A stretch of 64,000 bases of DNA. Source: Formicarius rufipectus (taxonomy: Eukaryota > Chordata > Aves > Passeriformes > Formicariidae). Numbering within the stretch: the stretch's first letter is position 1; every line of letters begins with the position of its first letter. Shown piece by piece: positions 22,641 through 35,699 of this stretch. The notes under the pieces were generated by a model that ran no database searches, was not told where the DNA came from, and was given only the letters and a program-made list of their open reading frames with translations. Both the position numbers and the translations under genes were made by a program. Location: the NCBI GenBank assembly GCA_013399695.1, contig VXAU01000968.1, forward strand, positions 121,315 to 185,314, in the 5' to 3' direction.

Positions 22641-25600
22641 ACTGTACCGACTGGGAATGATTAAATAAAAGACTGAATGGACACATGCAAATGGTGACAT
22701 AAAGGAATGAAGGAGTCCGTTTTCTGTGCCCCTTCTAGACAATCCACAAGAGGCCAAAAAAGACATTAGTAAAAAACTCTTTAAACAATTGGAATAGATT
22801 TCAGGGGAGCTTTCGGAACTTTTATGTTCCAAAAGAACATAAGGAGTTAGGTATAAATGATCTTGATTTAAAGTTAGGAAAGTGGATCCACTGATCTACC
22901 AAAGGCATGGAAATTCAATTGTTGCACTATTGCTTTGGTTATCTGGTAAAAATAAATATTTCTTGCAACAAGCATATCTTTTTAATTACAAAGAAAATAG
23001 ACTTTGGAAATTCTTCATCTGCCTTATTGAAAATGGATATTATACATATATGTTCTCTTCTGTTAACATATACCTGAAAGAAAATATTTCCTAACTAATC
23101 TATTTTTGGACTTTTGCAACACAGTTGAATCACTGTAAGTTTTGCTTTATCCTTGCAGATAAAATACTTGTGCCAAAAAATTCCGTTTTTAACAATTAGA
23201 ATTCAGCTGGCAGAGAAACCTGACCTTACTAAAATGTCCCAAGATGGGAAGCATACAGAATGTAAAAGTCTAATAAGTTATCCTAACTGCTTTATTTCTC
23301 TAATAGTTTTGGACATAAATACAGAATAGAATAGTGGTTTTCACTTTGCAAAATAAGAGGGTTTAATCTTCAAGGGAGCCTCTGAAGTTTATTTTAAATG
23401 CAGCCTTTCAATGTAACTTCTTTTCACTGCCTTTGACTTCATTAACAAATGAACAATCTCATTCCTTATAGCCAATGGGTGTTTTACCTAGTCCAAAAGG
23501 ATAATAAATACACAAAAGTTTATATGATTCTGATTATGAGCTATAGTAACTGACTCCGAGAAAGACAAAAGAGAAAGAACAAGCAAGTTACTTTGACTTA
23601 TGATCCTGGGGCCTGAATTTCATGTTAGAAATTGTGGTAAACAAATAATACCATTTGTGGGAAGGAAGACTTGTTATTAACTTCATTTTTTAATCTGTTA
23701 GACTTTATTTCTTATTTGTATACCAGAGGGTTTGGGATGTAATCCAAATATATGCTATGAAGAAAAGCATTGAATGCGTGTCTCCTTCAGAATCTAAGGG
23801 GAGTACTTGATACTTTACTATAGAATCTGAAGTCTCTAAGCCTAATCCTGAAATTTTATGACAACCTAGCAGGTAACCTACCTGAAGCTAAAGACTGTCT
23901 AATAAAGTGCAAAGTTAGAGTAAGGGCTTTTTAGAATGAATTCAAAAATACTGTGATGTCAAGCACTGATCCAGCAAAACACTTAAATCAATTAGGTTAT
24001 TCATGTGCATACTTTTTTTCATTAAGAGATCTTCTCTTAAAACTGCTTTGTATATTGTGGATCCCCCCTCATATCCCTCTAAGCTGAAATTTCATTGACT
24101 GCAATTGATAAATAAGTGTTTTTGCTGAGTTTGAAGTCTTGCTAGAAGGGAGCTGGAAAGAGATTTGGTTTGATTCCAAGGATGGAAGATATCACCTGTC
24201 AATTTCTAACCCTATCGTCTTAATAACTGGCATGTATTTAAGAAAGATATCACTACAGTTGGGTGTGGTAAATTTGCTTGAGATCCAGAACAGTAATATG
24301 TGGTGATAAAGATGACTGGACGAAAGGTATAGTGACATATCACTCACCACAGCTGTTTGTATTTGATACATGATGCATTTGTTGTGGACTGCCTACCCCT
24401 GTCCAGTAATCCATATTTGCCTCATCCCATCCTTCCCATTCCAAAATTTTATGCAATTTGCAGAGAGCTGCCATTTTCCAGAAACAAATACCCTGTAACA
24501 AAACCGCTACTTTTTCTACTGCTGTCAGTGAGAAGAAAAAAACCCACATTTTTCACAGGGGCAAATTTTGAAAGTAGGTCCATGCGGTCTGAATCACCAT
24601 CTAGGTTACAGTATGAGTTTCTCTGTACAGCTGAAGAAGTCTGGGACTCAACACACAAGGGCAGGAAAATGTATGAAAATGTTGTTTGCATTTGAGTGTC
24701 CAGCCTGCTTCTTAACACAGTCTTACTAGTAGAGAGCTCTTAGGTAGGCTTTACAGCAGTGCAGATTTTCAGTATCTTCTAAGAGGTAAACAACATATAA
24801 AATGTCTTCTCCTTGTGATGTAAGCAGTAAACTGTGGTAAGTCTTGAGGAATGAAAGACAATGGAACTGAATCATGTTGCTGTGATCAGACTTTCATTCA
24901 TTAGTAATATTCTAGATAGTGACTGAAAGGCACAGTAACTGAAAGGTGGGTACTCATTTAATCAGTAGGCTGGAGAACTATTTACTGTCCATAAAATCAG
25001 AAGTAGGAGTGACATATTGTTGTAAGAAGCTTTCTTTATTGCTTGATTTAACTACAGACTCCAGAGTTCAAGCCTGTAGCCTTAGCTGTTTGACTTTGCA
25101 CACTGGTAATGAGTTATTTTATGGTAGTCTATCTTCAGCTATAAAATAAATATTAATTACCATTACTATATTAAAGGTTCTTACTATAACATGAACAGTT
25201 TACACTAAACTAACAGGACAGAAGAGAAAAACTCATACTTAGCCTTTTAAAGTACAATGTTTATTCTTCCACCAATAATGTTATTTGAAAAAGTACTTTT
25301 TGTATTAAAAAATATTTGCATGAAACACAGCTGTTAAGGCTTTGAATTGAATACTAGAATGAAATTAGGAAACATTATTTGTTGAATCTCAATGTAGTAC
25401 AGACTGCTGCAAATGCCTGTAACATTCATTCATTGAACTATAATCTATGTTTTCTAACAGAGTGAAATTCATGGTTGTGTAGATGGCTCCCACATGGTCC
25501 ATGCCTCATTTAAATCCCTCTTAATCCCACTTTCAAGAATTCAAGTTAGATTTATGCAACTCACAGTCCTTGTAGTGAACCTCTGCCTATAGTGAATTTT

Positions 25601-25724
25601 ATGTTGTGTTGCCATTTTATTTATATTGCCACTTTAAGCTGCAGTATGTTTACCAAACTAATTCTATATCCTGGCATAATTCAGTCAGACTCTCTTTCAA
25701 AGCTGCGAATACCACTACTTTTAC

Positions 25725-25871
25725 CTTGCTCTTCTTCCTCTTGCGGTGAAATCGCAGAAGTTCTTTATGCTGCCTTGACACAAAGTTTACAGCTGCATAC
25801 TCCAAAAGTGCAGAAAATACAAAGAGCAGACACACTGCCATCCAGATGTCAATTGCTTTGACATATGAAAC
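25725..25871 (-). CDS. GLRA3: GLRA3 exon 8 (M3 and start of cytoplasmic loop)
   Basis: The 147-bp exon is in phase 0 at both ends. It encodes VSYVKAIDIWMAVC, the M3 helix LLFVFSALLEYAAVNF, and VSRQHKELLRFHRKRKKSK. The acceptor is tctccacag|GTT and the donor is AAG|gtaaaa. The basic RKRK stretch that opens the M3-M4 loop is known in alpha-1/alpha-3 as an ion-selectivity and nuclear-import-like signal. Here it reads FHRKRKKSK, with His (CAC) where human alpha-3 has Arg. The open frame continuing past AAG into intron sequence is not coding. Confidence 0.97.
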
Positions 25872-27382
25872 CTGTGGAGAGAAGATAGGGGAAGACTGAA
25901 TGTGTTAAAACCACAGATGTGAAGCCTAGTATTTCAGGTCAGGAGGAAGTCTCCACATCCCAACAGTACTTTTCTGAAATAAAACTGATGAAAGTTACAT
26001 AATAAGAGGAACAGCAATTCAATAATGCTATTATTTTTTAAAATTTGCACTTTCACAAAATGTGTTTATATCATTAACAGTTCCTTACAGTGCACTCTCT
26101 AGTACATCACAAACCAAATAATCCACAAGAAACACATGCTCTTTCTCCATTTATCCCACTGAGATCTGTGAATGACACTGAGGAACCAAAAAGTAGCTTA
26201 TGGTAGGGCTACTGGGAATTTCTGTATTAAAATGGATGCAACAGAAAGATCCTGGAATAAAAATTAGGTAGAAGAAGGGACATAGGTGAAGAGCTCTGGT
26301 GTGTTCATTCATGTCTAATATAGGCAAGTAAATCACATATATAGTTTTAAATTAGTCCTGTAATTTTGATTCAAACACAGAATAGGGCTCATTGCTATCC
26401 TGTATTGCCAAGCTCAGATGAAGAACATAATCTGAACCAAGCAAGCAGGGCCTGCTTCCTCTTAGTGTGCAGATTTACAAGAGCTTTTTTATATAAGCAA
26501 ACATAGCTAGCTTCAAAGTGTGACACAATTCATGCATCGCTCTTTGTTAACCTCTTACATTGTTGTTTTTGTGAGTTTTTAGAGCATTCCATTTTCTTCT
26601 TGATGCTACATTTGGATGCATTAAGATCCATATACTTGAGCCAAAATGTGTGTTCAGCTCTCTTAGGGCTATCTATTTTATTTAGGTAAAACTAATTATA
26701 CAGTCTAAAGACATAATGGTAAAACTAACACACAAGTGGACTTTTTACTATATAAATTTTATTTTTATTAATTGTTACAGTTCATGAGGATGGTCAAGGA
26801 ATAAACCTTAAAATAAAAAAGTAAATATTTAAAGTGATTAAAGTTCAGGAAAATAAAGTAGTTAATCATAGAAATAAACCTTAAGTGATTTATTTTTTTT
26901 TATGCAATTGTTGGGAACTGTTTGGGTTCACATCTTTCTACATTTTTAAGTAAACACATATGTAACTAGTGAGTTAATTCATAACGTAGGCAGTTTTTGA
27001 GAAAGGAATACAATTGAGAACAGGTTAGAATCTATGGCCTTTAAAATGTCAGTCATAACAGTGAACATATCATCAAATACTGAGATGTGAAAAAGGATGA
27101 GCTAGTCAATTGCTAAACAGGATTTATGCACTATTGAACAATATGGTTTTCATTTCTTATTAAGGTTTATAGAATTTACTCGATATGTGGTTGGCTAAAT
27201 ATTTGAGACAGGGGACAAATAGAATATATTTGACTGAAGAATCAGAAAAGCCCCTAAATATTCCAATTATTTATCTCCTTTAAATGGTTGAATATTAATA
27301 ATTAAAACACATGAAGTTGACTGAAAGTGTTTGTCACATAACATTATGACTATGTTGTACAAACAAAGGAAATTTTGCCTAC
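25872..27382 (-). other. GLRA3 intron 7
   Basis: This 1.5-kb intron lies between AAG|gtaggc and tctccacag. The sequence is AT-rich. I see no repeat, RNA gene or exon-like segment in it. Confidence 0.9.
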
Positions 27383-27597
27383 CTTGGGAAGAGATGCTCG
27401 TGAACCTGAGCTTTGTGTTGTCATGGTCAGTACGGTCGTTATACCTAAAGCCACTCTGGCTGGAGCTGCATCCATATTGATCCAAAATGACACCCAGGAG
27501 AGAATCACGATCAACAGGCTCGGTATATACATCTGGATGAGATAGTAACCCATCTGCCTCTCAAGGTGAAATCGAACTTCAATACATGTAAACTTTC
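27383..27597 (-). CDS. GLRA3: GLRA3 exon 7 (loop C, M1, M2 pore)
   Basis: The 215-bp exon completes a Gly codon and encodes 71 residues from KFTCIEVRFH to GSRASLPK. It carries the second cysteine of the loop C disulfide (KFTC, equivalent to C209), membrane segment M1 (about MGYYLIQMYIPSLLIVILSW), the short intracellular WINMD turn and the pore-lining M2 starting at PARVALGITTVLTMTTQ. The anion-selectivity sequence PAR, the alpha-3/alpha-2-type Ala after PARV, and the M2-M3 GSRASLPK with the hyperekplexia-linked Arg and Lys positions of alpha-1 are all intact. The acceptor is caataag|GA and the donor is AAG|gtaggc. Confidence 0.98.
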
Positions 27598-30500
27598 CTT
27601 ATTGTAACAAAGAAGAAATAGTCAATAGAAATAGAATTTTTTTTTACTGTCACCACCTAGTGCATACTCTAGGGAATGTATGCTCTGTCAGACATATTTG
27701 TTCAATAATAAAAGATTAATATTTTGATTTCTCTACAGTAATTTTAAGCATGCACAGTCCCCATTTTAACAGGTGCATCTACAGGAAAGAAAGGGGCAAA
27801 CTTGAAAAATTAAGAATTAAATAAACTCTGAAACTCTTATTTCCTTATAAAAACTGAATGACATTTCATTATGACAATAAGAAATTTCCTCTGGAGAATC
27901 GCATTTTTTTTGCCCCTTATGGTTTGGAAATATTCTATGTGCAGAGAAAGCGCTTTTTTCCCTATTGTATAACATCTCCTTTATATTTTTGTTCAATTTT
28001 AAACTTTATTTTTTAAGTCTAAAAAGTTTGGGAAACATATAGTGAGATCAGTATGGGCATTAGGTTATCAACAGGAGAGTCTGCTAAAGCTCTCTCTTTA
28101 TCCCCATTCAAACTGTTCCAGCTCATAAGTGCTATGATTCAAACCGAAATTCAAGAATTGAGATTAGGCAATTTTAGGAGGGTAGTTAAATGGCCTAGTT
28201 TTACGTAAGTACTGAACAACAAGTAACTTCTAGTGATTTAAGCAAACCAGAACAAAAAAAAATCTACTGCTGTTCAACAAAAATGCCATAAACTAATTTT
28301 TTTATATTATCCAGATTTATTTTTTTTAAATTTTGTTTTTATTTCACCCTGTAGATTATTTCATAGATCTTGACCTGTCCTGGTCTCATTACATTTTTAA
28401 TTCTGCTCAATGCTCATATAAGTCACATATGAATGATGCTGAAGGCAATGTTGTTACTGTAAGTAGTGTATACATGAAACAGTTTCTCACAACAAGAAAT
28501 ATACATAAGTCAGTTTTCTTCCTTATTTTTAACAAAAACATTTCCTTATTCTAAGTTTAACAAGGAAAGATATATAGTTATTCATTTCTTAAGTGGTAGG
28601 AAGCTTTTCGGTTAAGTTGTCAGGATTTTTTGATAGATATTTTGCTAATCAATTTTTATTTGACAAAATTCCATTTTATTCGAAATTGTTCCATATTCAT
28701 AGTGATTTGATATGTATCATATTTAAAAAAGTAATGGATTTATTTATGAGCTTATGTTATACTAATATAATATATTGTGTATTATGCTGTGTCGATAGCA
28801 TCAGGCATACAGAAATGAGCTTCAGATAAAGTCAAAAGGAAATGTTTTTATTCTAGGCATCTTAAGTGATTAGCAATACCTTCTGAATGTCATTATTTTC
28901 ATAACAGTTCTCTTAACAGGCCATTAGTTCTTTCTATGATAGTATAATGAATGCAATTTTATGACATTTTTATTCTTCCGAGGCACTAAAAAAAATTTAG
29001 AAAGACAGTTTTTATTATATTCAATTTTAAAATTACATTCTGTACCTCAGGAGTTTTATATCTGCAAGTTCAATTATTAGTTCCATTCCTAATTGCCAGT
29101 GTTTTCTGAATTCTGTCTCCACTCCTAAAATCTGTGCCCCAAATCCTGGCTCAGCCATCTGCTGCCCCAGCTTCAGGACTGATTTCTGCTTCAATCATGG
29201 GATGAAATACTGGTTTAAAGATGTGAATGGGAATTTTGGTGTTTACTTCAGAAAAGCCCAGGATTTTCCCCTATGTTTCTCTACCACAGTCTTCAAAAGA
29301 GACAATACATTCTTTCACTTAGCTGTTCAGTACACTCCACAGAAGTTCTGCACTGACTGGCCTTTGAATCATATTCTTACCTCAAACTGCTTCTTACCCT
29401 GAAGATTTGTTTTTTTGTGACATTCATTCTGTTAATTCATCACCCTTGGACTGGAGCAGTTTCTCCCTCATACATCCCAATAAATCGTAGTGGTAAATAG
29501 TGACAGAAATGTAGTAACCAAATCTAAGTCTCCTGCAAAGCCATTTTATTTGGCATCAAATCTGTAAGAATTACTCGGCATACAACATTTTATTCTTATA
29601 GGATCCTATATTCTCCTTTCAAAACAAATTAGGAAGGAACACTAAAGGGTATCAGAGTATGTAATAGATGTGTATGCACTTATGGAGTGTCAATAAACAT
29701 TGACTATTGCTTGTATGTTGTTTTTTTCCTCCAGAGAAATGTGGGATAAGAGATGAATCTCTTTCCTGAGTACTGCAGTGGACTTGAATTACTATAGACC
29801 ACTTAGCAGAAAAATTCTGTGGTACTAAACCAGGGACAGTAAACAATATACTAGCTCTGGTATGGATTATTTTATGTGGTTGCAAATTTGACAAGTATAT
29901 CTGAACTAAGCAGAAAGGGAGGAATAGCTGTGGACAACACAATCCTAACAAAATGAAAGATATCCTAAATGAAAGAAGTGTAAATGGAATATATTGTAAC
30001 CAAAGGGAAGGAGAGAAAAAGTAGGGATAATGGAGTGATCTGAACTTGGACTGAATGAAATGTCAGAGGAATTACACTAAATTTTTTGCTCAGTTTTGTG
30101 TTTTTGTAAACATCATCAGCCAAGGTGATAAAAAACCTCTCAAAATCTACAGCACCAAACCCAAACAAACCAAGTAAGAAGGAAAGTGAATTGCGCCTGA
30201 AAATGGAAACATACCTTTGTTTAACTCCACAACATGTGGACTTAGAGTACCGTCTTTGTCTTAGACTGAGTGAGTTTATGGGCATGCCAGGCATATATCA
30301 GTGCTTTCTAGTCAAGATCACTCTGTTCCTCTGTTCCAGTACAGCACTAAGCAGTTAATATGTGACTACTCTCCAGGGAGACTGGTGGTTACCAGGTAGC
30401 CACTTCTCTCTGTTAGTCCACTACTGACTATTGGAGAGAGGTAGTGGATGGAAGTCAGTCTCCGCACTGAAGTTGCAGCTGTTCTAAGTGTGGAAGAGAT

Positions 30501-30651
30501 GATAGTTCTGGTCCTTCCTTCAATCCGTGGTGGATTGATTTCAAAGCCTCGTTAAATGCTGTGTCTGTCGGAGTGGGTCTACTTCGGCATGAATTAGTCT
30601 CTTAGATTTTGTTGATTTTTAGTCCATGTTTTAGTAAGTTAGAGTGTTCTC

Positions 30652-30970
30652 TGCCCTACTCTCCTTGCCATGAGGCCTATGAGCCCCAGAAAAAGGACAC
30701 ACAGACCATCTAGGTATGGAGGAGCTGAGCAAAGAACAAAGAACCAGAGCCGTTTATTGAAAAAAGCCAGGGGTTTTATACACTTCAGAGATGAGCTCGA
30801 ATGNCTGACTGAAATCAGAACCACCTGCATAAATTCAGCTAATGAAACTGAGTGGAAAAGGAAAACTCTTGCACTAACAGTCGTGAGCTTTAGCCAGGAG
30901 GCAGCCAGAAGAGGCTGTGGTGCTCTTTCCCATCTGAAGCCAGGGACCTCTTTTCTCTTCCTGTATTCCA
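30652..30970 (-). mobile_element. Solo LTR of an endogenous retrovirus, minus orientation
   Basis: This 319-bp segment reads TGGAAT...GGGCA on the minus strand, so it has TG/CA ends. It is flanked on both sides by TCTC (30648-30651 and 30971-30974), a possible 4-bp target-site duplication. Inside, on the minus strand, are a TATA box (TATAAAA, 30774-30780) and, about 20 bp downstream, AATAAA (30753-30758), which is the spacing of a short-R LTR. A 4-bp duplication suggests a class I (gamma-like) element. The open frames on both strands here are fortuitous. One N is at 30804. Confidence 0.6.
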
Positions 30971-33900
30971 TCTCAAATTCAAAGCCAGCTTAGCTGTGGT
31001 TTAATCTATTTGATGGGATGCTTGGTCAGGACAGACATACCCATGAAGTCATCTCAGTTGGCAAAGGAGATAGACAAGCAGCTAAGAGCATTGCTCTAAT
31101 AAATCATTAGGAGTCATAAAAGGTAAGCTCTAGTTCATTTTAATGTGCACTGTAAATGACATGGAGGGTGCCTAGGAGGAGGATTGGATACCTTGTGATG
31201 TTGTGGTTTTGGTGAGACTGATCAACAAATTAAGACCTGATGGTGGTTTCAGACTAGAGCTAAATATAGATGTGCTCACAGTCCATAAGATGGATAGATT
31301 TTTGTCATGTAAAAGAAAGAAAAGCTATTGAAAGCCTCCTAAATGCTAAAAATTCTTTCCTGAAACAAGGTGATATTCTTTGTGTTTGTAAGTCTAGCCT
31401 AACCAGTTAAGTGTCCTAAAGACATCAAAAGTGCTGACTTGATGAATGTTGTATCTATGCATGTGTAGTGAATGTAGTGCTGTATTTGCACATGAAGGTG
31501 CATTTTTCTCTCTTACTCATATTCTTTGGTAACAATGTTAGAGCTGCTGGGCTGGCATGATTTCCCTGCAATGCCCATGCTGAAACTAACAGTGTAGTGA
31601 AAAAATGTATACCATAGTCCGTCTATATGATTTTTCTTCCACCCAGTCAATGTCAAGGTCACATACGGTTGTTTTAGTTTTTTTATTTTTGGTTGTTGCT
31701 ACCATAGCCAACTGTGACTGTGAGTAACCCCGAGAAAAGCAATTTTCTTCTCTAGCACAACTTCACACTGCACAGCCTCCTCTGATCATGGCAGGTGCTG
31801 TTTAAAAAATGGGTTATGCAGGCAGCAGTATGCTTGTGTGAATAAAAGGTACTGTCAGTAGTGTGGGACGTGAAAGCGAAATCAAGCATAAGTAGTAAAT
31901 TCAGGCCTTCCAGAGTCCTCCTTTTCAGTCTTATCTGTCACAAACTGTTTCAGAGGCAGGAGCTGGTAGGACTTAAAAATTATTTGTTCCCTTTTAACAG
32001 CCCTTAAGATGTATTTTTGGGGAAGCTTTTCTTGCTATACCCCTACAATGCCATAATCATGTTTACAATTCCCTGAAAGCCCCAGTAGCTGTTTCTGAAA
32101 TTACATAAAAAGTTTTCACAAGGAAGAATCACTTTAGAAAACTGAGTCAAGGAGATAGTGTGCCTGAGAAATAATTGATATAGGATGGACTAATAATATT
32201 TATTACATCACTATGAAATTAAAAATAAATAACAATAAAATGCAATTTTTTTAAGGATAAACAGACGAGAAAACAACTAAGGATGCATTCAACTGTTAAT
32301 GCAGAATGGACAGTTATCTGTTGAAGTTTCTTGATACTACTTTAGATACTAGTAAATGGTAGTCTGACCTTTCTTGAAAGTCATTGATTATGCCAACTGA
32401 ACTACTATGAAATATTTTATGGTTGTAGAGAAGATTGTGGCTTAAAGACTATATAGTTTAAAACAATTACATTGATGTATTTACTTAAAATAAGAATATC
32501 ATACTTGCTGAATAAAGACAATTAAAAGCTTAGCAAAACTGAACTAAGTTAAGCAAATCTGAATAATTTTTACAGAGCCCTGCAGAGTACTTATCTTGGA
32601 TCTTGGAAGCAGACATTTCATATTCTAATTCCAACATATCTGTCAATATGGGTGTAGACTACAAAATTCTAATTTTATCAGTAACTGATGACCAACAACC
32701 AGCCAGCCTAGCAGCCAAAATATTGCTAGCTGTGGAGATTTGCTAAGAGACTCCTGGGGCAACCGGACTGTGAAGACGATCCTCTCCTATAACACTAGGT
32801 TTTCCCCCTTGAAAACATATCTAGAGGTACAGGTTTAACATGATGTTAGGCACTGAAAGACAGCAGGAAAGGAGAGAGACTGAGGCTACTCCAGTGGCTA
32901 TGATAAGTTTGAACTAAATGGCTGTCTTACTTAGATCTCATCATACAATAGAGAGCTCCTTTCATTTATCTGTCTTTAAAAACTCTTTCTTAAAAAACTC
33001 AATTCCTCAATTTTCCATGAAGATCCTAAACATTCAAGTTCAAAATGAGCTTGAAAATTGTATTAAACAGACTATTTACTTCTAAGTGTTATTCTAAACC
33101 TCAGCAGCATTTGTCATTTTTAGACTTGTAAAAAACACAATTCCTCATTTTATGTAGAAAAGACAATATAATGCAAAGCTGGCGGACACAGTTTTCTCTA
33201 TAGAAATAAAAATCAACATAGTTCTTTCTTCTAAAGGTAAAAACTAAGGAGTCTTCTAGAATAAAAGAAGAGGTGGACTCAAGAAACAGATTTTCTACAT
33301 ATTGATGTCATATGACTGCTGCATTTTATGTCTTTGTTTTCCAATGTTTAATACCTTGGATTCACACTAAATGGATTCACACTTGGACTCTTACTAAATA
33401 GTTGCCATTGCAGTGCTTTGAGTATTCTTGTCTACTCTCTGTAGCTTGGTATGCAGGGAAAAAAGACAAATATTTACTAAAACAATGTCTCTTGGAGGAA
33501 AACGCACACTGAGAATAATTCATGAGATATATAAAGACATCTCCTTTGCTGTATTTTAGCATGCTCTCTCTAATGCTGGTTCTGGCATCTGTCTCATCCT
33601 AAGATGGGAGACTTCGGCGTGCCAGGTAGTAGAAAGTTAGTCTTTTATGTATGTGTGTGTTAAAGCCCCAGAGAAATGAAGTTTTGACCAGTACTGTCCT
33701 GAAACAGAATCATTCATCATGTAATTAATCAAGGGTCTTGTTAACTGTCCAGCATATATTAACCCTAGTGTTGTATCTGATACACAGAATTGAACCACCT
33801 TGGCAAGTCTTACTGTCTTTAGTGAGAGTGTGGGTACTGGCTCCAAGTGTTTTGAGACAAAGTGGATTAGTGAAAAAAAGGGCCTCTGAACACCAAATAG

Positions 33901-34681
33901 AAAACTTTTTCTTTTTAAAGTTACTAATATTGAAAAGAAATTTTCTGAGGACAGTTTTATGTTCTAACTGAAATAACTGTTTAACCAACAATACACATAG
34001 TCTCAGAAGGAAATAAAAGTATTGCCCAAGGAGGGATGACATGGACCACCAACACTTTCCTTTTGCCTTTTGTTGTGTGTTTCCTTTTATCTCTGCAACT
34101 GCTAAAATAAGATTTCAATTAACCTTTCCTGGCAACACCATGTTATATATCATACTGAAATCATAATGGAGGATGATTTTTACAAAGAGCATGAGGAGAA
34201 TGAAATATGTAAACTGTCCTTTCCATGAGACAATAGTGTCCTTTTTACTTTCTCTACTGTTTTAATCATTATCAGAATCACCATAAGGCAAGCAGTCTAC
34301 TTGATTTTACCTTGTCTGAGACTTCCCTTTTATTCCTCCCAGCACGTGACACCATCATTTGAGAGGTGCTCTGTTTTGCTTATTACTGAAACACAGTTAA
34401 ATGCTTACAGTCCTTTTGCCTTCCAAGGATAAAATTTAACAAAAAATACAATTCATAAATTATATCCATGCAGACTTCATTATTTCAAGAGACTGTACCT
34501 CTAGAATTGACTATATATGAGCAAATTAAGCTGAAATTATTTTCATACATTTCTAAGAAGGAGTCAGTAATAAAAAAGTACTTGATAAGTTCAGTCTCCA
34601 TACACTGTGCAATTTGTACTTTAATACAAATTGCAATTTGAGTGTGTTTGGTTGATAAAAACTGCTTATAAAAGTACTCAC

Positions 34682-34733
34682 CTTTTCCTCATCATAAACC
34701 ACATAAACCAGGCTATATCTGGCATCGTACAAC
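34682..34733 (-). other. Exon-like 52-bp segment in GLRA3 intron 6
   Basis: On the gene strand the segment is bounded by ctattcag and a perfect donor AAAAG|gtgagt. One frame is fully open (LYDARYSLVYVVYDEEK). I do not recognise the peptide. The upstream polypyrimidine tract is short. Its length (52 bp) is not a multiple of three, so inclusion between exons 6 and 7 would shift the frame and reach a TGA in exon 7. It could be a poison exon, part of a different transcript, or chance. Confidence 0.3.
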
Positions 34734-34812
34734 CTGAATAGAGATTATAATTTTTCAGTGTCTGGCATAAAGAACTAGATTGAAGCAAAAGGAAGGCCTA
34801 AAAAGAGTTAAC

Positions 34813-35346
34813 TGTCTTGTTAGAGAGTTGCACACTGACTGTGGAATGTGGTGGGCAGTTTGTTCTGTTCTGTTTGCTAGACCAAAACCTTGAATAGAAG
34901 TTGGGAGTACTATACCGTAGGACCTAGTAGTCATAAATATAGATAAGGTAGGTGTTTGAGAAGGCCATGAGCCAAAGAGTTTGCACAACTCAGCAAGTGA
35001 ATTAGCTAACAAGGAAATGTGAAAGTTCAGCATGAGAAAGATGAGAAGACGACCCCCGGAGTGAGGCTGAAGGCCGGAACAACCACCTAAAAACTGTGCC
35101 AAGGGAAGAATCTGGAAGGCTCTGCCCCAAGCTCCACCTGAACTCCACCTCCTATGAATATGATAATTAGATTATAAAGATGTATGAATATGTATGTTAA
35201 GATGATGTAATCTTGAATGTCAACTGGATAAATTACCTTGATTCTTACTGAAAACTTAGAAGCTAGTTTGTGCAGTGTGAACCCCCTCACTTCGCAGCAC
35301 TGTGAATAAATACCTTGCTGCTTAAAGACCAAATTGTCTCTATGCA
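34813..35346 (+). mobile_element. Solo LTR, plus orientation (ERVK-like)
   Basis: This 534-bp segment starts TGTCTTG and ends CTATGCA. It is flanked by GTTAAC (34807-34812) and GTTAAA (35347-35352), an almost perfect 6-bp duplication. AATAAA at 35305-35310 is followed by a short U5-like stretch. CpG-containing segments near 35050-35080 contrast with the AT-rich intron. No internal retroviral genes are present. The family is not identified. Confidence 0.55.
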
Positions 35347-35699
35347 GTTAAATTGATTTTGTGCTTTTTGGCATCAAGACAAGTTCTCATGCATATAATT
35401 TTTGTCTATCTAAAGCCAAGATTCACAAAATGACTCTATGAATGTACTACCACTTAGTTTTATTTTAAAGTCTGTGGATATCAGTAGTATATTGGGGAAA
35501 ATCAGTACTGATGTTGTCACCTGCCATTGACTACATAAATGCCTGGACAGGAAGGAAGTGTCTTTACACAGCTTTTTGGAAACAAATACTGTGGCAGGTG
35601 GTGAACTTAACATTGGTGTAAGGCTGATAATGACTACAGTAAAAGAACAAATAAATATGGAAAAGAGAAACAAATTTTTTTCAGTTCAATAAATTTGCA

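Larger units (their letters stand above)
17338..25724 (-). other. GLRA3 intron between exon 8 and the terminal exon
   Basis: This 8.4-kb intron is bounded by AAG|gtaaaa and gtctaacag. It should contain the 45-bp exon 9 (TEAFALEKFYRFSD in mammals), but I read both strands and did not find a recognisable copy. It holds the pyrimidine/purine tracts at 17346-17505, a weak CR1-like remnant near 22.3-22.5 kb, and A/C-rich simple sequence near 22577-22640. Nothing else is recognised. Confidence 0.85.

Noticed and set aside
30639..30993. Overlapping plus and minus open frames of about 110 codons
   Set aside because: Both lie in the solo LTR and cross an N base. They are not genes.
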